Shown: piece by piece, positions 15,981 through 24,734 of the stretch | How the letters are laid out: the number at the start of each line of letters is the position of its first letter | How positions within the stretch are numbered: position 1 is the stretch's first letter | The notes under the pieces: model-generated | Seen by the model: the letters and a program-made list of their open reading frames with translations, nothing else | Told to the model about the DNA's origin: nothing | The model's database searches: none | Translations under genes and position numbers: made by a program | Source: Candidatus Thermochlorobacter aerophilus | GTDB lineage: Bacteria; Bacteroidota; Chlorobiia; Chlorobiales; Thermochlorobacteraceae | Direction of reading: 5' to 3' | Assembly (NCBI GenBank): GCA_002794105.1 | Contig: PHFL01000058.1 | Coordinates: 30,591 to 66,537 of the forward strand | DNA length: 35,947 bases

Positions 15981-16952
15981 TTAGGTCTTTGAAAAGTAGT
16001 CCGTAGCCTGAACAAGTGCACTGCGAATCCCCGGTTCGCTGGCGGCATGACCAGCATCAGGGACGATAATCAGCTTTGACTTTGGTAAGGCTTGATGAAG
16101 TTCCCATGCAGAGATAGGTGGACAAATTACATCATAGCGACCCTGAACGATAATGGTAGGTAGGTGTGCAATACGCTTGGCGTTACGCAAAAGCTCATCG
16201 TCATGCTCAAAAAAACCTTTGTGGATGAAGTAATGGCATTCGATGCGAGCGAAGGCTATGGCAAAGTCATCAGCGGCAAAGCGGGCAATGTGTTTGGCAT
16301 CGGGTAGCAACTTGCTTAGCGTACCTTCCCATACACTCCATGCTTTGGCGGCGCGAAGGCGGGTTTGTTTGTTCGGGCTGGTCAGGCGCTTGTAGTAAGC
16401 GGCAAGCATGTCGCCGCGTTCGGCAGGTGGAATTGGGGCAATGTAGTCTTGCCATGCATCGGGGAAAAACCAGTTTGCTCCTTCTTGGTAGAACCAGTGG
16501 ATTTCCTTTTGGCGCATAAGAAAAATGCCGCGCAAAATCAGTTCGGTGCAGCGTTCAGGATGAGTTTCTGAATACGCCAAAGCCAGTGTGCTACCCCAAC
16601 TGCCGCCAAAGACCGCCCATTTTTCAATGCCGAGATGTGTGCGCAAGCGTTCGATATCGGCAACCAAGTCCCATGTTGTGTTCTCACGCAGTTCGGCGAA
16701 GGGTGTGCTTTTGCCGCACCCGCGCTGGTCGAAGAGCACGATGCGCCATTTTTTGGGATTGAAATACTGCCTGTGCTGCGCCTCAATACCGCCGCCCGGT
16801 CCCCCATGCAAAAATACCACAGGTTTGCCTTCGGGATTGCCGACCTCTTCGTAGTAGATGCAATGGAGGTCCGAGACCTTCAAAAAGTCGGTGCGGTAAG
16901 GTTTAATCGGAGGATAGAGGTCGCGCAAAGTGGATTTAGATTTAGTGCGCAA
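15981..16952 (-). CDS. pip: Proline iminopeptidase (alpha/beta hydrolase, S33)
   Basis: 323 residues if started at TTG 16952. The family expects only about ten residues before the conserved DLYPPIKPY, and TTG 16952 is one base after the stop of the amylase-family gene. The frame stays open much farther upstream only because the overlapping gene there encodes a stop-poor lysine/alanine/serine tail. Motifs are complete: VVFLHGGPGGGI (oxyanion), FDQRGCGKS, the nucleophile elbow FGGSWGSTLAL with Ser118, GRYDVICP for the catalytic Asp and DAGHAASEPG for the His. The enzyme releases N-terminal proline from peptides in the cytosol. No Shine-Dalgarno motif is seen, so translation probably depends on ribosomes finishing the upstream gene. 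Confidence 0.9.
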   Translation of the reverse strand: MRTKSKSTLRDLYPPIKPYRTDFLKVSDLHCIYYEEVGNPEGKPVVFLHGGPGGGIEAQHRQYFNPKKWRIVLFDQRGCGKSTPFAELRENTTWDLVADIERLRTHLGIEKWAVFGGSWGSTLALAYSETHPERCTELILRGIFLMRQKEIHWFYQEGANWFFPDAWQDYIAPIPPAERGDMLAAYYKRLTSPNKQTRLRAAKAWSVWEGTLSKLLPDAKHIARFAADDFAIAFARIECHYFIHKGFFEHDDELLRNAKRIAHLPTIIVQGRYDVICPPISAWELHQALPKSKLIIVPDAGHAASEPGIRSALVQATDYFSKT

Positions 16953-16953
16953 G

Positions 16954-19900
16954 TTATTTTTGTTTCTTGGTTTTGCTGCCACGCGATTTGTCTGAAGTTT
17001 TGCTTGATGAAGTTGTCTGCGACAAAGCTTTAGCACTCGTGACTTTCTTTGTTGCTGGCGATGCAGAAGTTGAAGCTTGTGCCTTCGATGAAGTTGCTTG
17101 GGCAGATTTGGCTTTGCTTGTGCTTTTCTTGGGCACAGCCTTTGCACGCTCAACAGCACTGGGCTTTGAGCTTGAAACGATGTTTGGTAGAACAGATTTA
17201 GCTGACTTTGACTTGGCTGATGTTGTCTTAGCAGAAGTTGCAACTGGGGCTGATGCAGGTGCAGCCGTTGTAGCAGTCTCTGCTTTGGATGTGGTGCGAG
17301 TAGAAGCAGATTTAGCAGATTTGGTGCTGGATGCCGCGGCTTTTGGCGCAGCCCCGTTGGCGGAGGTACTCTTGTCGTCTTGACTCAAAGCTGGTGTGCT
17401 TTTCTTTTTCGCTTTCGAGGCTGTTGAAGATGCCTTTGACTTTGTGGTTTTGCTTGCAGTTGCGCGTGCTTTGGTCTTTCTTGTGGCTGGTGCTGACGCA
17501 GCTGGTGCGGTGTCAGGGATAGTCTCCTGCTGTGCAATCAGTTGCTCAGTATCTTCAAGGATGCGCAGGTCCAGCATCTTCAAGAAGTCTCGCAATCGGT
17601 AGCCTACTTGTTCAGCGTCGCGCGTAAGTTGAGTAAATGTCGAGAAGCGTTTATCGAACTTGGCTTCAAGTTCAGGGGTGAGTGTGGTTTGGACTGGCGC
17701 AGCGGCAAGCTCTTCAATAGCCGAGAGGGCAAAGAGTGAGCCTGTCAGGACTTCAAAACGCTCTTTGTTGAAGTATTCCACTCCTTGGAAGGTGTTGACG
17801 CCGAGGAAGGAATCAGGTTCGTGACTTTCGAGCAAGCCTTTGAGCGCTGGTTTGATGTCGCGTGTATCGCCTGTGTAGCGCTCGCGCTCGACAAGCAAGC
17901 GAATTAGTTCGGTTTCGTAGCGGGCGCGGTTTGCATCCAGTTCAGCTTGTGTGAGTGACTGCGTGATAAACTTTTCCAATCGCCAATCCTGAACCACATT
18001 CAAGTGAATATCTACAGCAGACTGGCGAGTGGCATCTAAGTGCTGTACAAAGAGCCAAATGAGCATAACGCGCCAAGCCGAGTCGGCATGCTCCTCCTGA
18101 CGAGGCAAAAGTTGCTGGAAAAATTGCTTCCATGGCGCATCTTGGCCAGAGGGCGCTCGCTCAAGATGAGCCAGAGTCATAAGCGCCACATATTTTTTGG
18201 CACTCTCGTCGATAAAGTGAGCCTCATCGCCAGCATGATTTTCAATAGCGTCTTTGGCAAGAAGAATTGCCTTGAGCTTTTCTTTGAATAGCGAGACTGC
18301 TTGCAAATTAATTTTCCCATAAAGCCAGCCTTGCATCAGTTCCTTGAGCACATCAGGGTGAATGGCATCAGCGAAGGCTTGATGAACAGGACGTAGACTC
18401 AAGTGCATCACTTCATCTTCAATCGAGGGCACACCTTGCCCATTCAAAAGCCGCGCCAGCTCATCATAAGGCTTGAGTTTGGTAGGAATCACTTCACGAA
18501 ATTCCATGAAGACGGCATACTTATAGGCATGAAGTTCAAAGTAGAGCCCTTTCGTATGGAGGTCGGAGTTAGCGCAAATAAACTCAAGCCCAGAGATAAA
18601 ATCACGGAACACCGTATAGACTTGGGGCTTGTTGCTAATTGCCAATCCTTCTGCCAGCGAGCGCTGTACAAGGCGACCGTTTTCCAAGAACGCTACAGAG
18701 GTGCGAATCCAGCCACGTGTGGTGGCAAACTTATTGTGGTAGATGACCAAAGCCTTTTCATCGCCGTAGCGGTTGCTAAAGGCGAAGACATTTTCATCGA
18801 CTTTGCCTTCAGGCGTAAAGAAATCGTAGAGGTAGAAGTTGTCGACCTCGGCAAAGAGGTAGCGGCGTTTAAGCAGTGGGAAAATTTCCCGCTCATGGCG
18901 TGCGATAAGATATTCATCGGGAGTTTCGTTGTAGTAGGCACGCCGATACTCCATGCCGTAGCGCTCTGAAAAGCCTTCGATTTGTCCATGCGCAAACATT
19001 GGCAAGCCGGGCATGGTAACCATCATGACACACACGCCAAAATACTTGTCGTCTTTCCCGAATTGATTGACTGCAGTTTCTTCGTCGGGGTTGCTCATGA
19101 AGTTGACATAGCGCTTGAGAATGCGAGCGTCATACTCGAGCGTGTTTTTGATGAGCGTGCGGTATTTGTCGTTTTCTTCTTTTTTGAACATGTGCATGAA
19201 GGCACTGTTATAGACGCGGTGCATACCGAGTGTGCGCACAAAATAGCCTTCCAGTAGCCAGAAGGCTTCAGCAAGCAGAAGTGTGTCGGGCACTTCCGCT
19301 TGAACGCGGTCGACAACCTCGCGCCAGAACTCATTCGGCATCAGGGCGTCGAACTGTTCTTTGGTCATAGCAAATGCCGCGCGTGAAGGAATTGCACCGC
19401 CTTTGCCCGGTTCTGGGAACCATAAGCGCTGAATGTGCTGCTTGGCAAGCACCATTGCCGCATCGAAGCGGATGATGGGGAAAAGCCGTGCCACGTGCAA
19501 AATGGTTTGAATGACCGCTTCGCGCACTTCAGCTTTGAGGAAGTTCAGCTGCGCCGTATCGTTCCATGGCATGTTGGTGCCATCATTGCCGTGGTAGATG
19601 TAGCGCACATCGCCTGTCCATCGGTCTAAGCGAGCAAAGACAACTGCCGCATCGGTCTTGCGCCAGTAGCCATCTTCGATAAAAATACCCACGCGTTCAT
19701 CGCTCGAAAGATCTGGTCCGTAGAATGTGTAATTCGGGTAAGGTGGATAGTCAATAGAGATGAACCAATCGGGATGTTCAATCACCCAGCGTGAATCGAT
19801 AGCGGTATGGTTGGGCACCATATCGCAGGCAAGACGAATGCCGTAGTGGCGGGCACGCTCGCGAAGATTCATGAGTGCCTCTTCACCACCGAGGTCGCGT

Positions 19901-21078
19901 GCAATAACATAGTCGTAAATTGAGTAGGCTGACGCAATGGCATCTATGTTGCCGTTCAGATGCTTAATGCGTTTAGAGGCAACACTACGCTCCCAGACAC
20001 CAATTAGCCATAGCCCTGTAAAGCCGCGTGCGGCCAGTATCGCCAGCTCTTCATCGGGAATGTGGTCAAGCCGTGTGATAGGTCGTTGATACTTTTTGGA
20101 GAGCTGGTCGAGCCACACATATGTATTTTTCGCAATGAGCACAAGGCGTGGCATCCAACTCAGGTCGGGGCTGAATCGCTCTGGGGCTTCAATTTCGGCA
20201 TAGGTTGGAACGGGCGGTGTTTCTTTTTCGCCCCAGCCGAAAAACTCCACAGCTTTGACCTCAGCAGGAAGCTTAGCTTTATCAGCTGCTGCTTCCTCCA
20301 GCATCTTGAAGTACTTCCCCTCCTCCTTGATAACATCCATGGCAAAGAGAAGCTTATCCAAGAGAGGGGAGCCAGCTAAAATCGATTGCCAGTTCTTGAA
20401 GATAAATTCCAGCTGCCCCATGATAGAATTCGGCGAGGCAAGAATGGGCGCATAGAGCAACTTAAAGAGCGATTGATTATCGGGTCCGAAGCGAGGTTGT
20501 GTTTCAAAAAAGTTGTCAATTTGCGAAATAGCGCTGTTGTAAATGGTTTCGCGCCGCAATTCTTGGTCGTCAATCAACTCACGAATCGGAGTAAAAGCAG
20601 GATTTTCATTATCTAGGTAAAGCAGCATCACTTCCTCGAGCACAATGCTGCGGTTGGGCGTCTGGTCGGTCTGTCCAAGCAGATAAGCTTCAACTGACTC
20701 GGCATAGCGATAAACACTTTGCGAAGGAAAGTCGTAACTGAATCGCAGTAAAAACTCTTGTAGAGCGGAACTGCCAAGGGCAACTTTCAGGTAGCCATCA
20801 CACTTTTGGAAGGTTTCTGGATTGCGGTCGCGCTCATAAACACGCACCACGAAGTGAAAAATCTCGTGCAGCAAACCCATGGCATAAATTTCGGTGGCAC
20901 GAACTGGGGCGCGGCGAAGGTCATCAGTTGCCTGCCGCTTTTCGTTGATTTTCTCAGCAAAAAGTTGAGCCGCACGAAAATTCTCAAAAACAGTAGTACC
21001 GCGAAGTGAAAAGAACGCATCGCTAAACTGGTAAGCGTCGCGTGCTTTTCTGGAAAGATGAAACTCGTAGATGGTCAT
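16954..21078 (-). CDS. Very large GH13 (alpha-amylase family) protein with cationic histone-H1-like tail
   Basis: 1374 residues from ATG 21078 (MTIYEFHLSRKARDAYQF); a GTG at 21102 would add eight. Residues 1-310 form a helical N-terminal domain of unknown role. The GH13 barrel (about 310-740) shows region I DMVPNHT (419-425), region II IIRFDAAM with nucleophile Asp539, region III LLLAEAFW with acid/base Glu604 and region IV NFMSNPDEET with Asp665, where the usual NHD is NPD. Residues about 740-1185 are another mostly helical part. The last 186 residues are almost only A, S, T and K, roughly 34 Lys and 5 Arg against 6 acidic. There is no signal peptide, so it is probably cytosolic and acts on alpha-glucans such as glycogen. 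Exact specificity is unknown. The tail is unlike any GH13 domain I know. Confidence 0.87.
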   Translation of the reverse strand: MTIYEFHLSRKARDAYQFSDAFFSLRGTTVFENFRAAQLFAEKINEKRQATDDLRRAPVRATEIYAMGLLHEIFHFVVRVYERDRNPETFQKCDGYLKVALGSSALQEFLLRFSYDFPSQSVYRYAESVEAYLLGQTDQTPNRSIVLEEVMLLYLDNENPAFTPIRELIDDQELRRETIYNSAISQIDNFFETQPRFGPDNQSLFKLLYAPILASPNSIMGQLEFIFKNWQSILAGSPLLDKLLFAMDVIKEEGKYFKMLEEAAADKAKLPAEVKAVEFFGWGEKETPPVPTYAEIEAPERFSPDLSWMPRLVLIAKNTYVWLDQLSKKYQRPITRLDHIPDEELAILAARGFTGLWLIGVWERSVASKRIKHLNGNIDAIASAYSIYDYVIARDLGGEEALMNLRERARHYGIRLACDMVPNHTAIDSRWVIEHPDWFISIDYPPYPNYTFYGPDLSSDERVGIFIEDGYWRKTDAAVVFARLDRWTGDVRYIYHGNDGTNMPWNDTAQLNFLKAEVREAVIQTILHVARLFPIIRFDAAMVLAKQHIQRLWFPEPGKGGAIPSRAAFAMTKEQFDALMPNEFWREVVDRVQAEVPDTLLLAEAFWLLEGYFVRTLGMHRVYNSAFMHMFKKEENDKYRTLIKNTLEYDARILKRYVNFMSNPDEETAVNQFGKDDKYFGVCVMMVTMPGLPMFAHGQIEGFSERYGMEYRRAYYNETPDEYLIARHEREIFPLLKRRYLFAEVDNFYLYDFFTPEGKVDENVFAFSNRYGDEKALVIYHNKFATTRGWIRTSVAFLENGRLVQRSLAEGLAISNKPQVYTVFRDFISGLEFICANSDLHTKGLYFELHAYKYAVFMEFREVIPTKLKPYDELARLLNGQGVPSIEDEVMHLSLRPVHQAFADAIHPDVLKELMQGWLYGKINLQAVSLFKEKLKAILLAKDAIENHAGDEAHFIDESAKKYVALMTLAHLERAPSGQDAPWKQFFQQLLPRQEEHADSAWRVMLIWLFVQHLDATRQSAVDIHLNVVQDWRLEKFITQSLTQAELDANRARYETELIRLLVERERYTGDTRDIKPALKGLLESHEPDSFLGVNTFQGVEYFNKERFEVLTGSLFALSAIEELAAAPVQTTLTPELEAKFDKRFSTFTQLTRDAEQVGYRLRDFLKMLDLRILEDTEQLIAQQETIPDTAPAASAPATRKTKARATASKTTKSKASSTASKAKKKSTPALSQDDKSTSANGAAPKAAASSTKSAKSASTRTTSKAETATTAAPASAPVATSAKTTSAKSKSAKSVLPNIVSSSKPSAVERAKAVPKKSTSKAKSAQATSSKAQASTSASPATKKVTSAKALSQTTSSSKTSDKSRGSKTKKQK

Positions 21079-21101
21079 ACTACAATGGCAAATTTCAATC
21101 A

Positions 21102-21287
21102 CTAATGAAAGAGGTTCTTAGTGAAAATTCGTTGATATAGCCCTAACAGGGCAACAGAGCAAATGTAAAAAAATAACGAAAAACAGAAAGCGCTGGAGAC
21201 AATGAGACAAGAAATTGCAGAGTGACTCAAGCCCTGATATAGAAATGCGACGCAAAGGGGCAGCAGTATCAACCCGAGAGCAATCAA
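21102..21287 (-). CDS. Possible small two-helix membrane protein
   Basis: 61 residues from TTG 21287, the only start available in the frame. Two hydrophobic helices (IALGLILLPLCVAFLY and ISCLIVSSAFCFSLFFYICSVALLGL) are joined by a short QGLSHSA loop, which recalls the YqaE/Pmp3 proteolipid topology without a convincing signature. Its stop at 21102-21104 lies 23 bp before the amylase-family ATG and would overlap that gene by one base if the GTG at 21102 were used. No ribosome-binding site is visible. It could be chance; an AT-rich gap often yields hydrophobic frames. Confidence 0.33.
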   Translation of the reverse strand: MIALGLILLPLCVAFLYQGLSHSAISCLIVSSAFCFSLFFYICSVALLGLYQRIFTKNLFH

Positions 21288-21368
21288 AAAGGCATGAGGT
21301 GATAAAACATTACCTTCTGTTCGTCAGTGCCAGTCAGGCTTGCCAGATGCAGCTATCATCGGCATGCA

Positions 21369-21665
21369 TTACCTGCGGGTCTTATAGATGATTTCACCCC
21401 ACTTGTCCAAGAAATCAGGCTTGTCGACATCTTTGAGTGCAGCTAGAGGAATATCAATGGAGCTCTTATCCACGAAGCGCACCCGAAAGCCACCGGCATC
21501 CTCAATTGACTCAAGAACACGGTCGTAGAAGGCTTCGCCATTGTAAGCATCAAGATGAAAAGACATCTCGTAGCGACCAAGTGGATAGCGCGTTCTGAGC
21601 TTACGAACCGCCTCCAAGATACGTGCTTCAATGCCGCCAAACTGCACTTTGTTGCTCTCTGACAT
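21369..21665 (-). CDS. Hypothetical protein, 98 residues
   Basis: A soluble, charged protein with a clear ATG. It has an N-terminal helix (ARILEAVRKLRTRYPLG), then beta-type segments (YEMSFHLDAYNGEAFYDRVLESIEDAGG, FRVRFVDKSSIDIPLAALK) and an ending DKPDFLDKWGEIIYKTRR. The pattern looks like a compact alpha-beta domain under selection rather than a random frame, but I do not recognise the family. It lies between purM and the amylase-family gene on the same strand, with gaps of about 200 and 290 bp, so it is probably transcribed on its own. Confidence 0.6.
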   Translation of the reverse strand: MSESNKVQFGGIEARILEAVRKLRTRYPLGRYEMSFHLDAYNGEAFYDRVLESIEDAGGFRVRFVDKSSIDIPLAALKDVDKPDFLDKWGEIIYKTRR

Positions 21666-21868
21666 AGGGAAGTGTTTTTGGTTAACCTCGGAAGTGAAGC
21701 AAGCATCAATATAGGCGATAATTTGCTATAATCCAAAAAGTGAAGCATGCCAAGCGGCTAAGGCAGGTTCAGGGCGGGACACAGATGAGCTTGCAATGGT
21801 TCAAATCATCAGGAGATGCGGTCCAAAATATCTGTACACTTGGGCGCTAAGTCTGCGATAGATAGCAC

Positions 21869-22867
21869 TCAAGCAGAAATGACTTCACCGATAAGCCAGT
21901 GTGGTTCGCCGATAGAGCTTAAGTATGCCATGACACGAGAGACCTCCGTTTTAGAGACAATTACAACAAGACCAATACCGAGATTAAAGGTCCGACGCAT
22001 ATCCTCAGTGGGCACGTTCCCTTCTCGTTGAATCATTTCAAAGATGGGAGGCCAAGTCCATGCTTGCCAATCAATCTTGAGTGCAAGTCCTTTTGGCAGC
22101 ACTCGCATGGTATTGGCAACAAGTCCGCCACCAGTGATGTGAGAAAGACCCTTAATCTCAAACTGTGAGAGCATTGGATAGACAACATGCAAATATGAGC
22201 GGTGAATGCGCAGAAGTGCTTCACCGATTGTGCTACCAAGCTCGGCTGAATACTCGTTCAGTCGGTGTTCAAAGACTTTGCGTGCCAGTGAATAGCCATT
22301 AGTATGTAGTCCAGTGGAACTTAATCCAATGAGAATATCACCTGCCACAATAGTGTGACCGTCGAGAATTTTCTCCTTTTCGACAATACCGACAATTGTG
22401 CCAGCAAGGTCAAAATCCCCTTCATCGTATAAGCCGGGCATTTCAGCTGTTTCGCCGCCAATAAGCGCGCAACCATTTTCTTTGCATGCAGCCACCATGC
22501 CAGAAACCACACTGACGGCGTGTTCAGGCTGGAGTTTGCCGCAGGCGTAGTAGTCCAAAAAGTATAGCGGCTTAGCTCCACAGACGAGAATGTCATTGAC
22601 GCAGTGATTGACGAGGCATTGTCCCACGGTGTCATACTTTTGCATGGCGGCGGCAACTTTGAGTTTGGTGCCCACGCCATCAATGCTCGAGACCAGCACG
22701 GGTCGCTGATAGCCAGATGTATCGAGCTCAAAGAATGCACCGAATGCGCCAATATCGCCTAAAACACCTTTGGTAAAGGTCTGACGAACAAGGGGTTTGA
22801 GACGGCGAACCACTTCTTCACCAGCATCAATGTCGACGCCAGCTGATTTATAGTCCATCTGTTGCAT
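21869..22867 (-). CDS. purM: Phosphoribosylformylglycinamidine cyclo-ligase (AIR synthetase)
   Basis: 332 residues, normal length. [24 protein letters not shown] is the standard PurM start; the preceding MQQ may be real or the second ATG may be used. [50 protein letters not shown] and [13 protein letters not shown] FDLAGTIVG are the ATP- and FGAM-binding segments, and [16 protein letters not shown] comes near the end. It performs the fifth step of purine synthesis, closing FGAM to AIR with ATP in the cytosol. No other pur genes are adjacent, so the gene is dispersed here. It lies 56 bp downstream of the aspartate kinase gene on the same strand. Confidence 0.96.
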   Translation of the reverse strand: MQQMDYKSAGVDIDAGEEVVRRLKPLVRQTFTKGVLGDIGAFGAFFELDTSGYQRPVLVSSIDGVGTKLKVAAAMQKYDTVGQCLVNHCVNDILVCGAKPLYFLDYYACGKLQPEHAVSVVSGMVAACKENGCALIGGETAEMPGLYDEGDFDLAGTIVGIVEKEKILDGHTIVAGDILIGLSSTGLHTNGYSLARKVFEHRLNEYSAELGSTIGEALLRIHRSYLHVVYPMLSQFEIKGLSHITGGGLVANTMRVLPKGLALKIDWQAWTWPPIFEMIQREGNVPTEDMRRTFNLGIGLVVIVSKTEVSRVMAYLSSIGEPHWLIGEVISA

Positions 22868-22923
22868 AGCCTAAGGTTGAAGCATCTGATAAACGCTTGC
22901 TCCAGTGCAAGCCATGTATAGGA

Positions 22924-24324
22924 TTAAGCGAAAATAGCATTCTCACTTACTTTGGAGAAAAACTCACGGTGCAGGGCTTGCACAGCTTTGGCGGCATCCG
23001 ATTCAGCAACCACAAAGCCGATGTTGATTTCGGAGGCTCCTTGTGAAATCATCTTGACATTGATACCAGCAGTTGCCAGTGTCGAAAAAATTCTGCCAGC
23101 CACACCGGGAGATGCACGAAGGTTATCGCCCACGACGCAGATGATGGCAACATTGCGCTCGATATCGACTTCGGCAATCTCAGAAAGCTCTTTTTCAAGC
23201 TGGGCAAGGCGCGTGGTATCGCCAATCGTTAGTGAAATAGACACTTCGCTGGTAGAAATCATGTCTATGGGCGTTTGTGCATCGGCAAAAATGCGTGCCA
23301 CCTTGTAAAGAAATCCATATGCGTCAAGCATTTGCGTAGAGGTAAGATTGATAATCACCTGCCCAGTTTTGTGAGCGATAGATTTCACCATGCCGTCGAA
23401 GGACTTGATAGAGGAAGTAATCAGAGTGCCTTCAAGATGTGGGCGCTTAGAGTTGAGTACATAGACAGGGATGTTGTTCTGCACAGCAGGGCGAATAGTA
23501 GAGGGGTGCAAAACCTTTGCGCCGAAGTATGCCAGTTCAGCCGCTTCGCGAAAGCTCATGATTTTGAGTCGCTTGGCTTCAGGGACGATGCGCGGGTCGC
23601 TGGTCATCACGCCATCGACGTCGGTCCAAATTTGAATGCTTTTGCAGCCAAGAGCAGCGCCAAAAATAGAAGCAGAGTAGTCCGAACCGCCGCGCCCCAG
23701 CGTGGTGGTCTTGCCACTGACAGTCGAGCCAATGTAGCCCTGCGTAACCACTACGCGCCCCGACTGAAGAAGCGGTCGCAACTGAGCCTGCGCGCGCTCA
23801 TCTACAAGTGATTGTATAGGCTGTGCTTTGCCAAAGTTATCGTCCGTGATAAGTATCAGCCGTGCGTCAGCCCAAACTGTTGGAATGCCAGACTCGTTCA
23901 TGGCATCAGCAAGAATGAGCGATGAAAAGAGCTCACCATTTGACGCAATTGTATCGAGTAGGCGCGGCGTAAGCTCGCCGATGACATCAAGGGCTTTGAT
24001 AATGCTTGAGAGCTCATCGAAGAGCTCATTGAGTCGTCTATGAAGAGCTTGGGTATTGCTGGAGAGCAATTCATGAATGAGCGTGTCGTGATGAGCCTTA
24101 ATGCTTCTTAGCAGGTCTTGTGCCTCGGTGCGTTTGCCTGATGCTGCCAGTTCGGCAAGTGCAAAAAGTTTGTTGGTAATGCCTGCGCAAGCACTGGTGA
24201 CCACGAGCGGGGCTCCCTCACCAAATTGACGAGAGGCTTGCCACTCACGGCGAACAATTTCAATAACATTGCGCATTGCTGCGGCATCTTCAACCGAAGT
24301 GCCGCCAAACTTCATAACAACCAT
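22924..24324 (-). CDS. lysC: Aspartate kinase with two C-terminal ACT domains
   Basis: 466 residues from ATG 24324 (MVVMKFGGTSVEDAAAM). The open frame reaches 24402, but the added residues precede the family start. KFGGTSV (5-11) is the kinase phosphate loop; TTLGRGGSDYSASIFGAALG and IWTDVDGVMTSDPRIVPEA are the aspartate/ATP site; FGAKVLHPSTIRPAVQNNIPVYV follows. Two ACT domains fill the last 150 residues (VDMISTSEVSISLTIG-like and INVKMISQGASEINIGFVV), the usual site of feedback inhibition by lysine and/or threonine. There is no homoserine dehydrogenase domain, so this is the monofunctional form that starts the aspartate family of amino acids. Confidence 0.95.
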   Translation of the reverse strand: MVVMKFGGTSVEDAAAMRNVIEIVRREWQASRQFGEGAPLVVTSACAGITNKLFALAELAASGKRTEAQDLLRSIKAHHDTLIHELLSSNTQALHRRLNELFDELSSIIKALDVIGELTPRLLDTIASNGELFSSLILADAMNESGIPTVWADARLILITDDNFGKAQPIQSLVDERAQAQLRPLLQSGRVVVTQGYIGSTVSGKTTTLGRGGSDYSASIFGAALGCKSIQIWTDVDGVMTSDPRIVPEAKRLKIMSFREAAELAYFGAKVLHPSTIRPAVQNNIPVYVLNSKRPHLEGTLITSSIKSFDGMVKSIAHKTGQVIINLTSTQMLDAYGFLYKVARIFADAQTPIDMISTSEVSISLTIGDTTRLAQLEKELSEIAEVDIERNVAIICVVGDNLRASPGVAGRIFSTLATAGINVKMISQGASEINIGFVVAESDAAKAVQALHREFFSKVSENAIFA

Positions 24325-24412
24325 ACGCTTTTTTAGTCGCAAACATAACGAAAAAACGGAATAACCATAGCATGCCCAGAAACTGAGCGCTAAGAGTACC
24401 ATGCAAAGAGAC

Positions 24413-24441
24413 TTGAAAATAACAAGTGAAATGATTATCTT
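24413..24441 (+). promoter_or_regulatory. Candidate promoter for tRNA-Leu
   Basis: TTGAAA at 24413-24418 and TATCTT at 24436-24441 are 17 bp apart, a normal -35/-10 spacing. The tRNA begins 21 bp downstream of the -10 box. Supported only by the match and position. Confidence 0.38.
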
Positions 24442-24462
24442 AACAGATGCATCATCTGATTT

Positions 24463-24544
24463 GCCCAGATGGCGGAATTGGTAGACGCACTCGTTTCAGG
24501 TGCGAGCGCCGCAAGGCATAGGAGTTCGAATCTCCTTCTGGGCA
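24463..24544 (+). tRNA. tRNA-Leu (anticodon CAG)
   Basis: An 82-nt class II tRNA. Acceptor GCCCAGA pairs with TCTGGGC; the D arm is GGCGGAATTGGTAGACGC-like; anticodon stem CTCGT/GCGAG (one G-T pair) carries loop TTCAGGT with CAG at 24497-24499; the long variable arm is CGCCGCAAGGCAT; the T arm is AGGAG TTCGAAT CTCCT. The long variable arm and CAG anticodon identify leucine. The 3' CCA is not encoded. Confidence 0.95.
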
Positions 24545-24734
24545 CAAAACAAATTTCCAGACATGCTACACACTAAGCCCCAATCGGGGGCAACAACCGA
24601 AAAAACGAAAAAGCACGCGCTAAAGTAGTAGGGTAGCACGTGCCTAGAGGAGTTTTGTGCAGCATGTGTTAGTATGCAGTGAAAGATGTGACAAGCTTAT
24701 TGCAGCACTCGGCAGTCAACTTAACCAAAACCAA

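Noticed and set aside
16967..17383. A 138-codon plus-strand frame opposite the cationic tail
   Set aside because: Stop-free only because the minus-strand codons are repetitive A/S/T/K; product is a low-complexity A/L/V/D mirror with no start signals.
18403..18969. 188-codon plus-strand frame opposite the GH13 gene
   Set aside because: Antisense shadow of a protein with clear GH13 motifs on the minus strand.
20834..20870. HEIFH in the N-terminal domain of the GH13 protein, like a zinc-protease HExxH
   Set aside because: It lies in a hydrophobic helix with no downstream third ligand or other protease motif; probably chance.
24325..24412. Lysine riboswitch before the aspartate kinase gene
   Set aside because: The upstream gap on the minus strand is too short and shows no aptamer helices.
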